The notes under the pieces: model-generated | Told to the model about the DNA's origin: nothing | Database searches by the model: none | What the model saw: only the letters and a program-made list of their open reading frames with translations | Shown: piece by piece, positions 6,151 to 8,355 of the stretch | Position numbering within the stretch: position 1 is the first letter of the stretch | How the letters are laid out: the number at the start of each line of letters is the position of its first letter | Source: Bacteriovoracaceae bacterium | Lineage (GTDB): Bacteria; Bdellovibrionota; Bacteriovoracia; Bacteriovoracales; Bacteriovoracaceae | Reading direction: 5' to 3' | Length of the DNA stretch: 8,355 nt | NCBI GenBank assembly: GCA_947448095.1 | Contig: CANFNN010000117.1 | Span: 1-8,355, forward strand | Position numbers and translations under genes: made by a program

Positions 6151-7002
6151 ATAAAACGGTCCCCAGCCAGTCGTATCTGGCAGGACCTGCCAACCAAACT
6201 CTGTAGGCTCACCAAAAGAAAAAGATTGATGAATCAGCTCAAAGCGTCCTGCTCTTTTTTGATAGAGCTTTTCAATGATGCCGTCATTTTCTAATTTTGA
6301 GAGAGCACAAGTCGAATACACAATAGTTCCGCCCACCTTGATTATATCGAGGGCCGAGGCAAGCATCGCAAACTGAGTGATCGCTATCGCCTTAGTCCTT
6401 CCAGGCGCCCACATGGCGAGTTCTTTCGAGTCTTCAAGTACATGCCTCTCAGAAGAACAGGGAGCATCGAGGAGAACTTTATCGTAGTTACTTTTTTGAT
6501 AGAGACTCCACTTAGTGGCGTCATAGGAGGTGATGGTCAGATTTTTTTGTTCAGTCTTAGGAATATAGTCATCAAAGATGCGGTGAATCCGGGCGCGCCT
6601 CGCCGCCGAGCGGTCGTTAGATACTAAAAGCCCCTGGCCTTTGAGCTTCAGAGCACACAGAAAGCTCTTCCCACCAGGAGCTGCACACAGATCAACCACG
6701 CGCTCGCCAGGATGAATATCTAGGGCTTCCACAGGAAGAATACTAGCGGCATCTAGCAGATAGTAATTCATATAATCGTGATGAGTTTTTTCAGGACGAG
6801 CAAATGATTCTCTGACATCGTGATCAAAGGTGATTCCGTCAACAGTCAGGGGAACTTCAGGGAATTTATAATGAGCATAAGGGTTGGCAACAGCAACATG
6901 CTTTTTGGGTGCAAGCAGGGCTTCCTTTAAGCTAGGCCAGCGCTCGCCGTACATTTCTGAATAAAATGCTTCAAAGCCTTCCTGGCCTTTTAAAACTTTC
7001 AT
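6124..7002 (-). CDS. NSUN3/4-like RsmB/NOP2/Sun m5C RNA methyltransferase
   Basis: This 292-residue protein is a SAM-dependent RNA cytosine-5 methyltransferase. It has motif I VVDLCAAPGGKS (102-113) for SAM, the acidic motif II in SND (D130), motif IV DAPCSSE (179-185) with C182, and motif VI STCAL (230-234) with catalytic C232; the two-cysteine chemistry is characteristic of this family. Several segments resemble eukaryotic mitochondrial NSUN4/NSUN3 more than E. coli RsmB or RsmF: FYSEMYGERWPSLKEALL at the N-terminus, YYLLDAASILPVEALD before motif I, and SSERHVLEDSKE after motif IV. It lacks the N-terminal NusB-like domain of RsmB and the C-terminal PUA-like domain of RsmF. The target is probably rRNA or tRNA; which base is unknown. 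TATAGT lies just before the ATG, and there is no Shine-Dalgarno. Confidence 0.93.
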   Translation of the reverse strand: MKVLKGQEGFEAFYSEMYGERWPSLKEALLAPKKHVAVANPYAHYKFPEVPLTVDGITFDHDVRESFARPEKTHHDYMNYYLLDAASILPVEALDIHPGERVVDLCAAPGGKSFLCALKLKGQGLLVSNDRSAARRARIHRIFDDYIPKTEQKNLTITSYDATKWSLYQKSNYDKVLLDAPCSSERHVLEDSKELAMWAPGRTKAIAITQFAMLASALDIIKVGGTIVYSTCALSKLENDGIIEKLYQKRAGRFELIHQSFSFGEPTEFGWQVLPDTTGWGPFYLAVVKRVR

Positions 7003-7008
7003 GATTTA

Positions 7009-7014
7009 ACTATA
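7009..7014 (-). promoter_or_regulatory. -10-like box directly before the methyltransferase start
   Basis: On the minus strand this reads TATAGT (5 of 6 to TATAAT) at -12 to -7 from the ATG at 7002. A transcript starting the usual distance downstream would begin at or next to the A of the ATG, i.e. be leaderless, in line with the missing Shine-Dalgarno. No good -35 is seen, so this is tentative. Confidence 0.35.
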
Positions 7015-7019
7015 ACAGA

Positions 7020-7062
7020 GAGTTGAAAAAAGAAAAGACTCAGGCCTGTGACCTGAGTCTTT
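7020..7062 (-). terminator. Intrinsic terminator after the caspase-like gene
   Basis: A perfect 11-bp stem (AAAGACTCAGG at 7034-7044 against CCTGAGTCTTT at 7052-7062) closes a 7-base loop. Read on the minus strand it lies 8 bases after the stop codon at 7071 and is followed by a T-rich run (TTTTCTTTTTTC), the arrangement of a Rho-independent terminator. It separates the caspase-like gene from the methyltransferase gene, making the latter a separate transcription unit. Confidence 0.9.
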
Positions 7063-7070
7063 GAATGAAA

Positions 7071-8099
7071 CTATCTAACTTGAATAACTGTGTTGGTTCC
7101 TGGAATGCGAACTGAAGCTGGTAGAGACAAGTTCATTGACTTAGTCACTGAAGGTCTACTTGAGTAATCAACTACGCGGCTATCACGGCCTAGGTAGATA
7201 AAATCCTCGCCCTTGATGAGACCAGATTGAATTTTTCCGTTATTCGCTTGGGCGACACGAATAGAGCCTTTTTGCATGATTTCTGAATCTCTGCGGTGAA
7301 TTGGGTAAACTTCATTATCACGGTCAAGCTGAGCATCTGATTCAAATCCCCAAAAGCCCATACCTTCTGGCATTGACCAGTCGCCAAGACCAAATTTGAT
7401 TGAAGTTTGAATCTGTTGAGAATCTGGAGTTTCAAAAAGAATTTTTGCCAACCCAGTTGTATAGGCGTCTCCCAGAGTCCCCATTCCCACGATACAAGAA
7501 AGCATGTGGATTTGAGCATCATGAGAAAACACTTTTTTGATGGCAGAGACTTTGGCCACAATTGCCGCCCATTCATTCACACCAGTGAGGCACTGAAATG
7601 AAGGGATGCGCGAGCTGTTTGACATAGAGTTAAACGAAAGCATTTCGTCTTTTGATACGGCACTATAGTACTGAGAGTAATTTGACTCATCAGAGTTTGA
7701 GGCAGCTGATCTCCAGCTTGAACATTCCATTGAGTCACGAGTTTTGGCATCTTTAGGAAACCACATTCCACCTGGAAGACCATGGGCATTTAAATTAATA
7801 ATCCCAACTTTCTTACCAGTCTTAGTCGTGATCTCAACGATCTTTTCTAGAAACTCCTGTAAGTTCGTGAAGAAAATTGTGTAGTCGGTTTCGCTATTCT
7901 TTTGAACATAGGCTTCCTTGAGTGAAACACCTTCAGGGAGTACATAGACCTTCCAAGCATTGTTAGCTTCATAAGCGTGCTCTTTATTGTCTTTACGGTG
8001 AAATTTCCCGATACCAAATTCAGCGCCATTGATCGTAAGGTCTTGGGCAAAAGCATTAAGTGTCAGGGCCAGAGTCATGATAACAAAAATCAATTTCAT
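7071..8099 (-). CDS. Secreted caspase-like (clan CD-type) putative cysteine peptidase
   Basis: This 342-residue protein starts with a Sec signal peptide (MKLIFVIMTLALTLNAFA, cleavage before QD). Two segments match the catalytic layout of clan CD peptidases (caspase, clostripain, gingipain and related folds): a hydrophobic strand ending in His-Gly, VGIINLNAHGLPGG (H106-G107), and a second strand ending in Cys, AQIHMLSCIVGMG (C202), after about 95 residues; a glycine-rich loop follows both, as also in DUF4347-type domains. Other cysteines are C126 and C170. An N-terminal region of about 75 residues and a C-terminal tail of about 90 flank the core. A ribosome site (GAGGA, six bases before the ATG) supports the start. 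Protease activity is inference: some relatives are inactive or autoprocessing. An extracellular or periplasmic role, possibly against prey or host proteins, is speculative. Confidence 0.72.
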   Translation of the reverse strand: MKLIFVIMTLALTLNAFAQDLTINGAEFGIGKFHRKDNKEHAYEANNAWKVYVLPEGVSLKEAYVQKNSETDYTIFFTNLQEFLEKIVEITTKTGKKVGIINLNAHGLPGGMWFPKDAKTRDSMECSSWRSAASNSDESNYSQYYSAVSKDEMLSFNSMSNSSRIPSFQCLTGVNEWAAIVAKVSAIKKVFSHDAQIHMLSCIVGMGTLGDAYTTGLAKILFETPDSQQIQTSIKFGLGDWSMPEGMGFWGFESDAQLDRDNEVYPIHRRDSEIMQKGSIRVAQANNGKIQSGLIKGEDFIYLGRDSRVVDYSSRPSVTKSMNLSLPASVRIPGTNTVIQVR

Positions 8100-8117
8100 G
8101 AGTTTTCCTCGTTGGTT

Positions 8118-8145
8118 TTAATACCAGATTTTTACCGTTTCCCAA
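8118..8145 (-). promoter_or_regulatory. Possible promoter of the caspase-like gene
   Basis: On the minus strand TTGGGA (8145-8140) is followed after 16 bases by an extended -10, TGG-TATTAA (TATTAA at 8123-8118). Each hexamer matches the sigma70 consensus at 4 of 6 positions and the TGn extension strengthens it. The start would be near 8111, directly before the GAGGA ribosome site. Confidence 0.4.
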
Positions 8146-8204
8146 TAATAAGTAAAATACCTTTAACCCGCGGTAAGTAATTTTGAGTTAACACATTAGA
8201 ACTT

Positions 8205-8227
8205 TGTCATATGGAGTCGCTATGACA
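8205..8227. promoter_or_regulatory. 23-bp palindrome, candidate operator
   Basis: TGTCATA (8205-8211) and TATGACA (8221-8227) form a perfect 7-bp inverted repeat around a 9-base spacer. The size and spacing suit a dimeric helix-turn-helix regulator. It lies between the divergent secreted-protein genes, about 33 bases upstream of the TATAAT of the rightward gene, and could act on either. The regulator is unknown. Confidence 0.45.
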
Positions 8228-8259
8228 CCAACGTAGACAAAATACTTATGTGAGGACAT

Positions 8260-8274
8260 TATAATCATGAGGTG
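8260..8274 (+). promoter_or_regulatory. -10 box and ribosome site of the right-edge gene
   Basis: A perfect TATAAT is at 8260-8265 and GAGGTG, a Shine-Dalgarno-like sequence, at 8269-8274, four bases before the ATG at 8279. If both are used, the transcript would start inside GAGGTG, so one of the two may be accidental. TAGACA at 8234-8239 resembles a -35 but lies 20 bases away, longer than ideal. Confidence 0.4.
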
Positions 8275-8278
8275 CTTT

Positions 8279-8355
8279 ATGAAAGTGATGACAATCATGC
8301 TTTCGGTATTTTTTACATTCAGTATAGGGGCCAAAACGATGAAAAAAGAAATTGC
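8279..8355 (+). CDS. Secreted protein, 3' end missing
   Basis: Only the first 25 codons are visible before the window ends. They read MKVMTIMLSVFFTFSIGAKT and continue with KKE: a short basic start, a hydrophobic core and a possible signal peptidase site after SIGA, so an exported protein is likely. The ATG at 8279 is preferred over the in-frame ATG at 8267 because GAGGTG stands four bases before it and the signal peptide then begins with MK. Function cannot be judged from this fragment. It is transcribed divergently from the caspase-like gene. Confidence 0.55.
   Translation, partial: MKVMTIMLSVFFTFSIGAKTMKKEI

Larger units (their letters stand above)
8100..8278. other. Divergent intergenic region between two secreted-protein genes
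   Basis: At 179 bases this is the longest gene-free stretch. From left to right it holds the ribosome site and possible promoter of the leftward caspase-like gene, a direct repeat TAAGTAA (8149-8155 and 8174-8180, 25 bases apart), a 23-bp palindrome (8205-8227) and a perfect TATAAT (8260-8265) before the rightward gene. I see no small ORF or RNA gene in it. Confidence 0.5.

Noticed and set aside
6442..6627. 61-residue plus-strand frame
   Set aside because: It is antisense to the well-supported methyltransferase core and lacks any motif.
7190..7576. 128-residue open frame on the minus strand
   Set aside because: It lies wholly inside the caspase-like gene in another frame, without a signal, motif or ribosome site of its own.
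8168..8173. CCGCGG palindrome in the right intergenic region
   Set aside because: The symmetry does not extend beyond six bases, so it is not distinguishable from chance.
7977..8180. 67-residue plus-strand frame crossing the caspase-like gene start
   Set aside because: It is antisense to the signal peptide and promoter region of a real gene and has no ribosome site.

Overview
The window is a compact, moderately AT-leaning bacterial chromosome segment carrying 14 genes (two cut by the window edges). There is no gene-free stretch over 300 bases, no RNA gene, no insertion sequence and no CRISPR array. The mix fits a Gram-negative bacterium, perhaps a predatory Bdellovibrionota such as the Bacteriovorax group: a lipoprotein, two signal-peptide proteins, a ceramidase-like membrane hydrolase, a fatty-acid/sterol hydroxylase, an NSUN4-like RNA methyltransferase and several lineage-type unknowns. 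That assignment is inference from gene content only.

Left part (1-2464). Two hotdog-fold proteins, a PaaI-like thioesterase (partial) and a DUF4442 protein, overlap by ATGA and read rightward. They meet a leftward three-gene unit (2464 to 752): a small unknown protein, a fatty-acid/sterol hydroxylase with all its histidine motifs, and a cysteine-rich probable lipoprotein.

Middle (2465-4960). A rightward unknown protein with an HDxxHxxHF motif starts divergently from the small unknown gene. Its 3' end overlaps a leftward, translationally coupled operon (4960 to 3451) of a QueD/PTPS-family enzyme, a YbgC-like thioesterase and a seven-helix CREST/alkaline-ceramidase-like hydrolase whose predicted metal and catalytic residues are all present.

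Right part (4961-8355). ung (uracil-DNA glycosylase) reads rightward from an intergenic region holding a perfect palindrome. It is followed by a small secreted protein whose 3' end overlaps an NSUN3/4-like m5C RNA methyltransferase on the other strand. A strong intrinsic terminator then ends a secreted protein with a His-Gly...Ser-Cys arrangement like clan CD (caspase-like) peptidases. The last 179-bp intergenic region holds a 23-bp palindrome and precedes the start of another secreted-protein gene.

Themes: several acyl- or lipid-acting enzymes lie close together (three hotdog proteins, a hydroxylase and a ceramidase-like hydrolase), suggesting membrane lipid remodelling and possibly sphingolipid handling. 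All three convergent gene pairs overlap at their 3' ends. Several first genes lack a Shine-Dalgarno sequence and have a -10-like box close to the start codon, suggesting leaderless or very short-leader transcripts. No clearly new multi-gene defence or mobile system is visible; the best novelty candidates are the secreted caspase-like protein, the CREST hydrolase operon and the HDxxHxxHF protein.
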